64,000 nt of DNA from Polynucleobacter sp. 73C-SIWE (GCF_018882465.1 NZ_JACVOK010000001.1:558001-622000); one strand, 5' to 3'. Counted from the stretch's first letter, positions 13,613-24,817 are shown. Made by a program: numbers and translations. Notes: generated from the sequence alone by a model not told the origin.

Positions 13613-13667
13613 AAGCAGCGGCCAAATGTAAATTGAAAATTCGATGAGGATCTCTTTTATTTAAATG

Positions 13668-13689
13668 AGTGCGGCGATAGCGCCGCACT
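13668..13689 (-). terminator. Hairpin after the liv operon
   Basis: A perfect 9-base stem (AGTGCGGCG / CGCCGCACT) closes on a 4-base loop 30 bases after the livM stop on the minus strand. The tract after it is AT-rich (ATTTAAATAAAAG) rather than pure T. It is a likely terminator or 3' end stabiliser. Confidence 0.7.
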
Positions 13690-13720
13690 AAAACCAAATA
13701 ATAAAAGGAAAAGCAAAAAC

Positions 13721-14650
13721 TCAGTTCTTGTTTTTGTAATAGGCAACAATTTCGCCAACTACACCGCGACGGAATGCCAGAACACAAATCACAAAAATAA
13801 AGCCTGTTGCAATCGTGCTCCAGGATCCAATGTTTGCTAAGTAGTTTTGCAATCCAACTACGATGCCAGCACCAACTACTGGGCCAAGAATTGTTCCCAT
13901 ACCACCAAGCAGAGTCATCAACACCACCTCGCCAGACATATGCCAGTGAACATCGGTCAACGTTGCTAATTGGAATACCAAAGACTTCATCGACCCAGCC
14001 AAACCAGAGAGGGCGGCTGAAATCACGAAAGACATCAACTTGAAACGATCAACGTCGTACCCCAAAGAAATTGCACGGGGCTCATTCTCACGAATTGCTT
14101 TTAAGACTTGGCCAAATGGAGAGTTCACGGCACGCATGATCAGCGCAAAACCAAATAAGAACACCGCTAGAACAAAGTAATACATGGCCACATCATTTTT
14201 TAGATCAACGAGCCCAAACAATGTTCCGCGTGGCACACCCTGAATACCGTCTTCGCCGCCCGTAAATGGCATCTGAACTGCCAAAAAATAGATCATTTGG
14301 GAGAGGGCCAAGGTAACCATGGCAAAGTAAATACCTTGCCGACGAATCGCTAAAGAGCCAATGATGAATCCGAGCACGCCCGAGCCGAGCACGCCCAAGA
14401 TAATTCCAAGCTCTGGAGAAAAGCCCGCCTCTTTACAAAGGTAGGCAGTAATGTAGGCGGCAGTTCCAAAAAAAGCTGCGTGACCGAAAGACAAAAGTCC
14501 GGTGAAGCCAAGTAATAAATTGAAGGCACAAGCAAAGAGTGCGAAACATAAAACCTTCATTGCAAAAACTAAATAGATGAAATCTTGGAATGGCATTAAC
14601 AAGGCAATTAAAAGCAGAATGCTGTAGAGCAATTTTGTTTTTTGATTCAT
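13721..14650 (-). CDS. livM: Branched-chain amino-acid-type ABC transporter permease LivM
   Basis: One of two inner-membrane permeases of a LIV-type importer. The 309-residue protein is almost wholly hydrophobic and has the family segments FNLLLGFTGLLSFGHAAFFG (about residues 42-61) and the cytoplasmic coupling region NSPFGQVLKAIRENEPRAISLGYDVDRFK. The start is two bases after the livH stop. The transported compound cannot be told from sequence; HAAT-family systems also carry urea, amides or aromatic acids. Confidence 0.93.
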   Translation of the reverse strand: MNQKTKLLYSILLLIALLMPFQDFIYLVFAMKVLCFALFACAFNLLLGFTGLLSFGHAAFFGTAAYITAYLCKEAGFSPELGIILGVLGSGVLGFIIGSLAIRRQGIYFAMVTLALSQMIYFLAVQMPFTGGEDGIQGVPRGTLFGLVDLKNDVAMYYFVLAVFLFGFALIMRAVNSPFGQVLKAIRENEPRAISLGYDVDRFKLMSFVISAALSGLAGSMKSLVFQLATLTDVHWHMSGEVVLMTLLGGMGTILGPVVGAGIVVGLQNYLANIGSWSTIATGFIFVICVLAFRRGVVGEIVAYYKNKN

Positions 14651-14652
14651 GA

Positions 14653-15573
14653 TTATTTTTCCCGCCCAAACAGTCCAGCAGGACGAATCAACAAAACAAT
14701 TGCCATGATCACAAAGATCACTACGCCCGAAGCCTCTGGGTAAAACACTTTTGTCAACCCCTCAATCAGGCCCAAGCCCAAGCCCGTCAAAATGGCGCCC
14801 ATGATCGAGCCCATGCCACCAATCACCACCACAGCAAAAACCACAATGATCAGGTTCGAACCCATCAATGGGTTTACTTGAAAGATTGGCGCAGCCAAAA
14901 CACCAGCAAAGCCAGCAAGGCCAACGCCATAAGCGTAAGCCAGAGAAATCATGAGAGGAACATTAATACCAAAAGCTTGGAGTAGTTTTGGGTTTTCGGT
15001 TCCAGCGCGTAAATAGGCGCCTAATTTTGTTCTCTCGATTACATACCAAGTAGAGAAGCAAACCACTAAAGAAATAACAACAACCCACATACGATATTTC
15101 GGTAAAATAATGCCAATGGATTCCAGTGGAATCGCGCCTTGTAACAACTCCGGGGCTGGATAGCTCTCACCAGAAATTCCATACCAATGACGGAACATGC
15201 CCTCAATAATCAAAGCCAGACCAAAGGTCAGCAATAGGCCATATAAATGGTCGAGGTGATACAGGCGGCGCAACATCGTGCGCTCAAGAATCAAACCAAA
15301 TCCCGCCAACACAAGCGGAACAATAATGAGTGCAAACCAATAGTTAATTGATAGATCGGGGAAGCCTAGCCATTGGCTAATTTGAGTTAAACCAATCCAG
15401 GCAACAAAAGCACCCATGGTGTACTGGGCACCATGCGCAAAATTAATAATGTTGAGAAGGCCAAAAATGATGGCCAATCCCAAACTCAATATGGCATAAA
15501 ACGAGCCATTGATAAGCCCCACCAAGAGCTGGGCTACCAGCCCTTGAGGGGTAATTCCGAGAAGTTCAAACAT
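14653..15573 (-). CDS. livH: Branched-chain amino-acid-type ABC transporter permease LivH
   Basis: Partner permease to LivM. The 306-residue protein has about eight membrane helices with the signatures GLINGSFYAILSLGLAIIFG (about residues 19-38), NIINFAHGAQYTMGAF and VVIGGMGSIMGAI. It is encoded 14 bases after the substrate-binding protein and just before livM, so all five transporter components are consecutive. Confidence 0.94.
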   Translation of the reverse strand: MFELLGITPQGLVAQLLVGLINGSFYAILSLGLAIIFGLLNIINFAHGAQYTMGAFVAWIGLTQISQWLGFPDLSINYWFALIIVPLVLAGFGLILERTMLRRLYHLDHLYGLLLTFGLALIIEGMFRHWYGISGESYPAPELLQGAIPLESIGIILPKYRMWVVVISLVVCFSTWYVIERTKLGAYLRAGTENPKLLQAFGINVPLMISLAYAYGVGLAGFAGVLAAPIFQVNPLMGSNLIIVVFAVVVIGGMGSIMGAILTGLGLGLIEGLTKVFYPEASGVVIFVIMAIVLLIRPAGLFGREK

Positions 15574-15587
15574 ACTTAAAGGAAGAA

Positions 15588-16814
15588 TTACTTATTAGTA
15601 ACCAGCTTGCATCGTGACAATGAAAGTGGTTGTGTCGCTTCAGCAGCAGGAATCACTGCGCGAACGTTGTAATAGTCCCATGGGCTTGTTGACTCAGAAG
15701 GCTTCTTCACTTCAAGCAGATACATATCATGCTCAAACTTACCATCAGCACGAATCTTGCCTTTGAAAAGGCCGTCATCGATATTGGTGGACTTCAAAGC
15801 CTTCATTACGGCCTGAGTGTCATCCGTGCCGGCCTTTTGTACTGCATTTAAATAGGCAAGAACAGAAGAGTAAACGCCTGCCTGAACGCTCGATGGCATG
15901 CGCTTATGTTGCAAGATGAAACGTTTTGCAAAGGCGCGAGTCTTGTCATCCTTATCCCAATAGAAGCCCTCGGTGAGGTACATACCTTGAGCAGCATTTA
16001 AGCCTAAAGAGTGAACATCTGTAATAAACATCAACAAAGGAACAACGGTTTGTTTTTTGTTGATGCCAAACTCGGAGGCCTGCTTTACGCTATTAATCGT
16101 ATCTTGGCCGGCGTTTGCAAGAGCAACAACATCTGCGCCACTAGCCTGAGCCTTTAAGAGGTATGAAGAGAAGTCGCTATTAGGAAACGGGTGCTTGCTG
16201 GTTCCCAATACCTTGCCGCCATTGGCAGTAAGAACGTTGGTTGAATCTCTTTCTAAGGCGGCGCCGAATGCGTAATCAGCAGTCAAGAAATACCAGTTCT
16301 TTTTGCCCTGCTTTACAACTGCCTTGGCTGTGCCGTTTGAAAGCGCATAAGTGTCATAGGTCCAGTGCACGTTGTTAGCGGTACATTTTTCATTAGTGAT
16401 CGGCAAAGAAGCTGCGCCAGAAACCAATGTAATTTTGTTCTTTTGCTCTGCGACTTCCATTACAGCAAGAGCAACGTTGGTTGAAACCAGCTCAACAATC
16501 ACATCAACACCGTCTTTGTCATACCACTCACGAGCTTTGTTTGCAGCAATATCAGCCTTGTTTTGATGATCTGCGCTTAAAAGCTCAATCTTTTTGCCGA
16601 TAACCGTGCCATCTTTAGAAAAATCGGCAATTGCCATTTTTGCTGCGATAACTGCGCCGGGTCCAGCCAAGTCAGAATAGGTTGATGAAAGATCGGTTAA
16701 TACGCCGATCTTTACTACATCCCCGCTGACTTTTGCGCCGCTTTGTGCGAAAGCTGGATTGCCACCAAACATGGTTGCCGCAACCAAACACGCGGTTATT
16801 TGCTTTAACTTCAT
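15588..16814 (-). CDS. ABC transporter substrate-binding protein (LivK-like)
   Basis: Periplasmic receptor of the LIV-type importer. The 408-residue protein has a signal peptide ending near AFAQS (residue 25). The bilobed receptor fold (Peripla_BP_6) follows, with VKIGVLTDLSSTYSDLAGPG early and GQDTINSVKQASEFG in the second lobe. It sits between livF and livH. The ligand is not evident; the general family symbol livK would overstate specificity. Confidence 0.9.
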   Translation of the reverse strand: MKLKQITACLVAATMFGGNPAFAQSGAKVSGDVVKIGVLTDLSSTYSDLAGPGAVIAAKMAIADFSKDGTVIGKKIELLSADHQNKADIAANKAREWYDKDGVDVIVELVSTNVALAVMEVAEQKNKITLVSGAASLPITNEKCTANNVHWTYDTYALSNGTAKAVVKQGKKNWYFLTADYAFGAALERDSTNVLTANGGKVLGTSKHPFPNSDFSSYLLKAQASGADVVALANAGQDTINSVKQASEFGINKKQTVVPLLMFITDVHSLGLNAAQGMYLTEGFYWDKDDKTRAFAKRFILQHKRMPSSVQAGVYSSVLAYLNAVQKAGTDDTQAVMKALKSTNIDDGLFKGKIRADGKFEHDMYLLEVKKPSESTSPWDYYNVRAVIPAAEATQPLSLSRCKLVTNK

Positions 16815-16836
16815 TTCTATCTCCTATAGATAAGAA

Positions 16837-17541
16837 CTAAACACCAAGATACTCGTTTAATAAGGATGCTTTTGCAGCAAGCTCACTTTGTTGCACCACT
16901 TCAACCACATTTCCATGCTCAACCACATAATGGCGATCAGCCAAGGGTGCAGCAAAGCGGAAATTTTGCTCAACCAGAACAATCGTGAACCCCTTGTTGC
17001 GCAAGCTGGTAACAACTTCACCCAGTTTTTGCACAATCACGGGGGCCAGACCCTCTGTAATTTCGTCGAGCAACAACAACTTGGCGCCCGTTCTTAAAAT
17101 GCGCGCCATTGCTAACATTTGCTGCTCGCCGCCAGACAGTCTCGTACCTGGACTATTCCGTCTTTCGTATAAATTTGGAAACATTTCATAAATCTCATCC
17201 AAACCCATTCCGCCTGGCGCAATTTCTGGTAGCAGCATAAGATTTTCTTCAGCGCTTAAGCTCCCAAAAATACCTCTTTCTTCGGGGCAGTAGCCAACAC
17301 CCAGGCGTGCAATTTTGTATGTTGGCATCAAGATCGTCTCGGCGCCATAAACCTCTACAGAGCCCGTCCTTTTGCTGGTGAGGCCCAAAATGGTTTTGAA
17401 AATGGTGCTTCGGCCCGCGCCATTTCTACCAAGCAAAGTGACAACCTCACCATCGCGCACAGCGAAGTTCACACCATGCAGAATGTGGGATTCGCCATAC
17501 CAAGACTCTAAGTTTTTAACCTCTAAAGCCATGGTGCTCAT
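16837..17541 (-). CDS. livF: ABC transporter ATP-binding protein LivF
   Basis: Second ATPase of the LIV-type importer. The 234-residue protein has the ABC signature LSGGEQQMLAMAR, the Walker B box LLLLDEITEGLAP and the H-loop region LVEQN. The P-loop reads GRNGAGRST: the invariant Walker A lysine is arginine (codon CGA at about 17413). LivG has a normal lysine, so the pair may be asymmetric. The start overlaps the livG stop by four bases. Confidence 0.93.
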   Translation of the reverse strand: MSTMALEVKNLESWYGESHILHGVNFAVRDGEVVTLLGRNGAGRSTIFKTILGLTSKRTGSVEVYGAETILMPTYKIARLGVGYCPEERGIFGSLSAEENLMLLPEIAPGGMGLDEIYEMFPNLYERRNSPGTRLSGGEQQMLAMARILRTGAKLLLLDEITEGLAPVIVQKLGEVVTSLRNKGFTIVLVEQNFRFAAPLADRHYVVEHGNVVEVVQQSELAAKASLLNEYLGV

Positions 17542-18305
17542 AGCTTGGCGCCCTCATGACTCCCCATGTAAGCCTCTACCACCAACGGGTTATTGGAAAC
17601 CTCGTGATAGGAGCCCTCAGCCAAAACCGCGCCTCGCTGTAATACAGTAATTCGGTCCGCAATAGAAGAAACCACCTTCATGTTGTGCTCAACCATCAAT
17701 ATCGTACGGCCCTTTGCAACACGATCAATCAACTCTGTTACGCGCTCCACATCTTCATGGCCCATTCCCTGCGTGGGTTCATCAAGCAACATTAACTCTG
17801 GCTCCATAGCCAAGGTTGTCGCAATTTCAAGCGCCCTTTTGCGCCCATAAGCTAAATTTAGCGTTTCTTCATTAGCAAAACCTTCTAAGCCAACCTCGTG
17901 CAAGAGCTCAAGGGCCCGATCATTTAGCACACGCAAAGAGTCGCCCGATTTCCAAAAATGAAACTCTGTACCCAATCCTCGCTGCAGTGCAACACGAACA
18001 TTTTCAAGTACGGTCAAATGAGGAAAAACGGCAGAGATCTGAAAGGAGCGAATAATGCCGCGCCTCGCTATCTGTGAAGGAGCCTCATTTGTAATATCAA
18101 GGCCATTAAATAAAATTTGCCCACTACTAGGCTCTAAAAACTTTGTGAGCAAATTAAAGCAGGTGGTTTTCCCAGCACCGTTTGGGCCAATTAGGGCGTG
18201 AATCGTTCCCCTGCTTACATCCAGGTTCACATCACTAACTGCGGAGAATCCTTTGAAGGATTTACCAAGCCCAATTGTTTTTAGTATTGTTTCTTGCAAT
18301 CTCAT
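17538..18305 (-). CDS. livG: ABC transporter ATP-binding protein LivG
   Basis: First ATPase of the LIV-type importer. Motifs are the P-loop GPNGAGKTTCFNLLTK (about residues 37-52) and the divergent signature LAYGRKRALEIATTLA. The Walker B box LMLLDEPTQGM and the switch residues MVEHNM are also present. I prefer the ATG at 18305 (255 residues), which has a G-rich ribosome-binding site (AGAGGGG) at good spacing. A GTG at 18314 would add three residues. It heads the five-gene transporter operon. Confidence 0.94.
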   Translation of the reverse strand: MRLQETILKTIGLGKSFKGFSAVSDVNLDVSRGTIHALIGPNGAGKTTCFNLLTKFLEPSSGQILFNGLDITNEAPSQIARRGIIRSFQISAVFPHLTVLENVRVALQRGLGTEFHFWKSGDSLRVLNDRALELLHEVGLEGFANEETLNLAYGRKRALEIATTLAMEPELMLLDEPTQGMGHEDVERVTELIDRVAKGRTILMVEHNMKVVSSIADRITVLQRGAVLAEGSYHEVSNNPLVVEAYMGSHEGAKL

Positions 18306-18400
18306 GCCCCCCACCCCTCTTTTGAGGCAAGAGTTTGAGGATAACCCAAGATAGCAATGCTTTATATAGCAATAACCCTAAAGCCATTAATAGTTGGGCC

Positions 18401-18625
18401 TTAGAGGTTTTGACTGATTTTTATAAACTTTTGAATTGCGGTGCGTGCAAGCTCATCTAAAACATCTACCGGAACCCTTTGTGCGCCCTGAACAATCATT
18501 AGCGCATAAGGCTTTGCTAGAGCAGATGCCTCGGGGCACAAGCGCAACTCTTCACCCTCCGCTGGAGATTGGCCGCGCCAATAATTAATTGCGGCCTCAA
18601 GCTCTTGAATGCTTACATACAACAT
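18401..18625 (-). CDS. DUF3717 family protein
   Basis: Small 74-residue protein of unknown function. The central part, LEAAINYWRGQSPAEGEE followed by LRLCPEASALAKPYALMI, matches the DUF3717 family found in Burkholderiales as I recall it. It is predicted to be soluble. It follows the SET-domain gene by 13 bases and is likely at the end of the dnaA-dnaN-gyrB transcription unit. Confidence 0.75.
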   Translation of the reverse strand: MLYVSIQELEAAINYWRGQSPAEGEELRLCPEASALAKPYALMIVQGAQRVPVDVLDELARTAIQKFIKISQNL

Positions 18626-18638
18626 GGGGTGTTAAGGT

Positions 18639-19133
18639 TTACTTTTCTTTAACGGCAAGCATTGTGCCGCGACATTTTTTGGCACCGCAGCGACACTCAT
18701 AATCTTTTTTCATTTGCTTGGTGACGCGGCCATCAACATCAAGAGAGTAGTCATAGAACAACTCTTCTCCAACTTTTAGTGCGCGCTTGGCATAAATGAA
18801 AACTCGTGGTTCGCCATCATAAATACCCTCTTTTGTTTCGCAAATTGGCTTACAAGAGTGGTTAATCCAGCGGGCAGCATTGCCACCATACTTTGCATCA
18901 ATAACCCGACCATCATCTAAAGAAAAGTAAAACGTATGGTTAGGGTCTTTCTTGTCATGGGGATGGCGCTTAATGGCTAGCTTCCAACTAATGCGCTCGC
19001 CCTTGTACTCTATGATTGCCTGGCCTTTTTTAATTGGCTTTGCTACAAAAACCCCCTTGCCATGAATTGGCGAGGATTTAACAACGATAGAGGACCGATC
19101 CACCTTGGGAGGTGATAATTTTTTTGATTTCAT
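18639..19133 (-). CDS. SET domain protein (putative protein-lysine methyltransferase)
   Basis: The 164 residues form a compact SET domain. Visible are SPIHGKGVFVAKPIKKG (about residues 22-38), the cofactor-binding NHSC motif (RWINHSCKP) and the catalytic tyrosine region GEELFYDYS. A post-SET cysteine cluster CRCGAKKCRG is at the C-terminus. This suggests SAM-dependent methylation of a lysine in an unknown protein. It starts two bases after the gyrB stop, so the two are almost certainly co-transcribed. Bacterial SET proteins are scattered; the target is not known. Confidence 0.88.
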   Translation of the reverse strand: MKSKKLSPPKVDRSSIVVKSSPIHGKGVFVAKPIKKGQAIIEYKGERISWKLAIKRHPHDKKDPNHTFYFSLDDGRVIDAKYGGNAARWINHSCKPICETKEGIYDGEPRVFIYAKRALKVGEELFYDYSLDVDGRVTKQMKKDYECRCGAKKCRGTMLAVKEK

Positions 19134-19135
19134 AT

Positions 19136-21640
<2,505 letters not shown>

Positions 21641-21645
21641 CTAAG

Positions 21646-22761
21646 TTAAATACGCATTGGCATCACAACATACTTGAAGCTCTCTGAGCCAGGCAGAGTA
21701 ATTACAGCGCTACTGTTTGCATCACCCAAACTAATTTGAATCTTTTCATTCTTTAGGTTAGATAAAACATCTAAAAGGTAGCTTACGTTAAAGCCGATCT
21801 CAACAGTATCGCCACTATATTCAGTTTCAATCTCTTCTTGCGCCTCTTCTTGCTCAGCATTGGTAGATTGAACGGTGATTCGATTAGGAGATAAAGAGAA
21901 GCGAACGCCTTTGAATTTGTCCGTAGTCAAAATTGCGGCACGCTGTAGCGCTGATTGCAAAACATCGCGACCAACAACTAAGGTATTTTTATGTCCTTTT
22001 GGAATCACTCGCTGGAAGTCTGGAAACTTACCTTCCACCAATTTAGAAATTAATTCAATATCACCAAAAGCAAATTTCACTTGATTAGCAGTAAGGCTAA
22101 TCTCTAACAACTCGTCAGAGTCATCCAAAAGGTGCTGGCACTCTAAAATTGTTTTGCGAGGAATAATAATTTCCTGTCTTTGGCCAGAGCCAGATGGAGC
22201 TTCAGTTAACTCAACCTGAGAATAAGCCAAGCGATGGCCATCGGTTGCTACTGCTACAACCTCTTTACCCTCAACAACCAATAACATTCCATTCAAATAA
22301 TAACGAATGTCTTGTTGGGCCATTGAGAAGTGAACTTGACTAATCAATTGACGAAAACTTTTTTGAGACATCTTCCACGCAGCCGTTACTTCACCAACAC
22401 TTTGCATCACAGGAAATTCTGCCGCCGATAAAGTTTGCAATGAGAAACGGCTTTTTCCACTTTGTACAACCATACGGTTGTCTTTTAAGTTTAAGGAAAC
22501 CGGGCCCTCTGGAAGTGCACGCAAAATATCTAATAACTTTCTTGCGGCAACTGTTGTGGTCACATCCTCTGTACCAACACCAAAATTTGCATTTGTAGTG
22601 ATTTGGATTTCAATATCAGTGGAAATAAAAGAAACTTTTTCGCCACTCTTTTTAAATAAAAGATTTGCCAGAATTGGTAGTGTGTGTCTACGTTCAACAA
22701 TTCCACTAACAACCTGAAGTGGTTTTAGTAAGCTATCGCGAGAAGTGTTAACGAGTTGCAT
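21646..22761 (-). CDS. dnaN: DNA polymerase III sliding clamp (beta subunit)
   Basis: Ring-shaped processivity factor for the replicative polymerase. The 371-residue protein has the normal length for the three-domain clamp. Recognisable segments are SRDSLLKPLQVVSGIVERRHTLPIL near the N-terminus and the C-terminal VMPMRI, which helps bind clamp-interacting peptides. It is separated from dnaA by the 263-base probable origin. Confidence 0.98.
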   Translation of the reverse strand: MQLVNTSRDSLLKPLQVVSGIVERRHTLPILANLLFKKSGEKVSFISTDIEIQITTNANFGVGTEDVTTTVAARKLLDILRALPEGPVSLNLKDNRMVVQSGKSRFSLQTLSAAEFPVMQSVGEVTAAWKMSQKSFRQLISQVHFSMAQQDIRYYLNGMLLVVEGKEVVAVATDGHRLAYSQVELTEAPSGSGQRQEIIIPRKTILECQHLLDDSDELLEISLTANQVKFAFGDIELISKLVEGKFPDFQRVIPKGHKNTLVVGRDVLQSALQRAAILTTDKFKGVRFSLSPNRITVQSTNAEQEEAQEEIETEYSGDTVEIGFNVSYLLDVLSNLKNEKIQISLGDANSSAVITLPGSESFKYVVMPMRI

Positions 22762-23024
22762 TGCTTTTAAATCCTTGTATATATCTTAGTAGTAATAGTA
22801 ATAAGGCTTCTGATTTCCGTGGATAACTCAAAAAACCTATATAAATCAAAATATTAGAAGACAAAAAACCTGTGGAAAACCTTTGTATAAGCGCTGCATA
22901 AAAAGTGGACAACCTTTTTTCAATACCCTATTTTTGCATGAAGCTGAATCTTTCCACAATTTATCCACACACAATCCCCAAACTTATCCCTAGGGTTGTC
23001 CACAACTTTATCCACAGCCAAAAA
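22762..23024. other. Probable chromosomal origin oriC (dnaA-dnaN gap)
   Basis: The gap holds two perfect DnaA boxes TTATCCACA at 22961-22969 and 23008-23016. It also holds a reverse box TGTGGAAAA at 22871-22879 (fits TTWTNCACA), and near-boxes CGTGGATAA at 22818-22826 and TTGTCCACA at 22996-23004. The dnaN side is AT-rich and carries trinucleotide repeats. Gene orientation also switches close by: everything to the left is on the minus strand and rpmH onwards is on the plus strand. These features together mark the replication start. Confidence 0.88.
22787..22826. promoter_or_regulatory. Candidate DnaA-trio unwinding element with adjacent DnaA box
   Basis: Six consecutive trinucleotides TAG TAG TAA TAG TAA TAA occupy 22787-22804. 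A short GC-containing spacer follows and then the near-perfect box CGTGGATAA at 22818-22826. This order (box, spacer, repeated 3'-GAT/AAT-5' trios) resembles the basal unwinding element described for bacterial origins, where DnaA extends from the box onto single-stranded DNA. Confidence 0.65.
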
Positions 23025-24452
23025 TCAAGCCTTTAGAGTTTGTTCAATGACGTGGATTTCGTGGTTTAACTGTCCGTCGTGAGCGCGCTCATCCGCGATC
23101 TTACGAACTGCATGTAAAACGGTTGTATGGTCCCTACCCCCAAAGAGCTCACCAATCTCAGGCAGGCTTTTTTGGGTTAATTCCTTGGCCATAAACATAG
23201 CAATCTGTCGTGGCCGGGCAATGTTAGCGGGCCGCTTTTTTGAATACATGTCAGCCACCTTAATACTATAAAAATCAGCCACAGCCTTTTGAATATTTTC
23301 AACAGATATTTGACGATTTTGTATTGAAAGAAGGTCTTTGAGTGCGGTTCTTGCAACCTCAATAGTGACCTCTCGCCCATGAAAGCGCACAAAGGCCAAT
23401 ATTTTTCTTAGCGCCCCCTCAAGCTCTCGTACATTAGAGCGGAGATGTTTTGCCACAAAGAATGCCACATCTTCACTCATTGGAATTCCTTCGCTAATCG
23501 CCTTTTTCATCAAAATAGCGACTCGCATCTCTAGCTCCGGCGGCTCAATGGCCACCGTTAAGCCAGAATCGAAGCGTGAAATTAATCGATCATCAATACC
23601 AGCCATTTCTTTTGGGTACGTGTCGCTAGTGATGATGACCTGGGCTTTGTTGCTTAAAAGCGCCTCGAAGGCATAGAAAAACTCTTCTTGCGTCCTAGAT
23701 TTGCCACTAAAAAATTGAATATCGTCAATTAACAATAAGTCCAGCGAGTGGTAGTAGCGCTTAAAGCGATCAAAAGCCTTTTGTTGGTAGGCTCGCACAA
23801 CATCCGAAACATATTGCTCTGCGTGTATATAGCGTATGCGGGCGTTAGGCTTTTCTTTTAAAAGATGGTTGCCAATCGCATGAATTAGGTGCGTTTTACC
23901 TAGACCAACCCCGCCGTATAAAAACATGGGGTTGTATGAGCTGCCTGGGTTGTGCGCAACCTGAATAGAAGCCGCCCTAGCAAGTTGATTTGCCTTACCA
24001 GTAACAAAAGTTTCAAAGGTAAGGTTGGGGTTGAGTTTTGAGTGGTCCTCAATCTCAAACGCACCCTCCTCTAGGGATGCCGCAGATTCCACTGCATTGC
24101 TTGTTTGGGGGTCTGGCAACACATTTTCCAAAATTGCTGGTGCCGCAACAGGTGGCGCACCAAGTTCAACATCGAGGACAAAATTAACATTAATTGAGGA
24201 GCCAAAGTACTGAGAGGCCAACTCTTGGAAGCGATCAGCAAACGTTTTTTTAATCCAATCAAGCTTAAATCGATTTGGGGCTCCAATAGTTAGTGAGTGA
24301 TCACTCTCTTCAAAAGACACGAGGGTCAATGGCTGAATCCATGTTTTAAACTGTTGGGGCGATAGCTCGCGGGAAAGGGTGCTAAGCGCACCATCCCAAA
24401 AACCCAGGGGGTTGATTGAATTCAAGGCGGGGGGATTTTGTAGGTTGCTCAT
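23025..24452 (-). CDS. dnaA: Chromosomal replication initiator DnaA
   Basis: AAA+ ATPase that binds DnaA boxes and opens the origin. The chosen ATG at 24452 gives 475 residues starting [12 protein letters not shown]; domain I then begins at [21 protein letters not shown]. Domain III has the P-loop [16 protein letters not shown] and Walker [11 protein letters not shown], and domain IV ends with the HTH signature [15 protein letters not shown]. The frame continues to a TTG at 24497, but the extra residues are not family-like. No good ribosome-binding site precedes the ATG; see the overlapping minicistron. Confidence 0.97.
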   Translation of the reverse strand: MSNLQNPPALNSINPLGFWDGALSTLSRELSPQQFKTWIQPLTLVSFEESDHSLTIGAPNRFKLDWIKKTFADRFQELASQYFGSSINVNFVLDVELGAPPVAAPAILENVLPDPQTSNAVESAASLEEGAFEIEDHSKLNPNLTFETFVTGKANQLARAASIQVAHNPGSSYNPMFLYGGVGLGKTHLIHAIGNHLLKEKPNARIRYIHAEQYVSDVVRAYQQKAFDRFKRYYHSLDLLLIDDIQFFSGKSRTQEEFFYAFEALLSNKAQVIITSDTYPKEMAGIDDRLISRFDSGLTVAIEPPELEMRVAILMKKAISEGIPMSEDVAFFVAKHLRSNVRELEGALRKILAFVRFHGREVTIEVARTALKDLLSIQNRQISVENIQKAVADFYSIKVADMYSKKRPANIARPRQIAMFMAKELTQKSLPEIGELFGGRDHTTVLHAVRKIADERAHDGQLNHEIHVIEQTLKA

Positions 24453-24469
24453 ATTTTTGGAGGATCCAT
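24449..24469 (-). CDS. Possible six-codon leader minicistron overlapping the dnaA start
   Basis: A short frame ATG-GAT-CCT-CCA-AAA-ATA-TGA ends on a TGA that overlaps the dnaA ATG (ATGA). An AGGA sequence lies about 8-9 bases before its ATG, whereas the dnaA ATG itself has no purine-rich site. It could couple translation into dnaA, but such a short frame may be chance. Confidence 0.25.
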   Translation of the reverse strand: MDPPKI

Positions 24470-24487
24470 TGTAGCCATCCTGCAAAG

Positions 24488-24538
24488 TTATCCACAAGCT
24501 ACAAAAACGTGGAAAAGCTGTGGATAACTTGTGTATAA
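24488..24538. promoter_or_regulatory. DnaA box cluster upstream of dnaA
   Basis: Two perfect boxes (TTATCCACA at 24488-24496 and its reverse complement at 24519-24527) and a third that fits TTWTNCACA in reverse (TGTGTATAA at 24530-24538) lie just upstream of dnaA. The region is AT-rich. They probably serve dnaA autoregulation and may add to origin function. Confidence 0.85.
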
Positions 24539-24622
24539 AAGCAAAAAAGAGATATAAATTAATGGCTTAGTGAAAAAGCACACAAAAATAGAGAAAAACA
24601 CCTATATATTCATCGAGATTGA

Positions 24623-24651
24623 TTGACCTTTTGCTCTGCAACAAGGAAAAT
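24623..24651 (+). promoter_or_regulatory. Probable rpmH promoter
   Basis: A TTGACC -35 element at 24623-24628 and a GAAAAT -10 element at 24646-24651 are separated by 17 bases. They lie 24 bases before the rpmH start and face the plus-strand operon rpmH-rnpA-yidD-yidC. Confidence 0.6.
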
Positions 24652-24674
24652 ACTTGGTTTTGCAGGGATCTATC

Positions 24675-24809
24675 ATGAAAAGAACATACCAACCATCAGT
24701 AACACGTCGTAAACGCACACACGGTTTTCGCATTCGCATGAAAACCAAAAGTGGGCGCGCAGTGTTAAATGCACGTCGCGCTAAAGGCCGCAAGCGTCTG
24801 GCTGTTTAA
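24675..24809 (+). CDS. rpmH: Ribosomal protein L34
   Basis: Small basic protein of the large ribosomal subunit. The 44 residues begin [19 protein letters not shown] and end [12 protein letters not shown], the near-invariant L34 sequence. It is the first plus-strand gene beyond the origin and is followed by rnpA after 8 bases, the classic arrangement. Confidence 0.98.
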
Positions 24810-24817
24810 TTTAACCA

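Noticed and set aside
24071-24286. 71-codon frame inside dnaA
   Set aside because: Same strand but shifted frame within a conserved gene, no ribosome site and no family resemblance.
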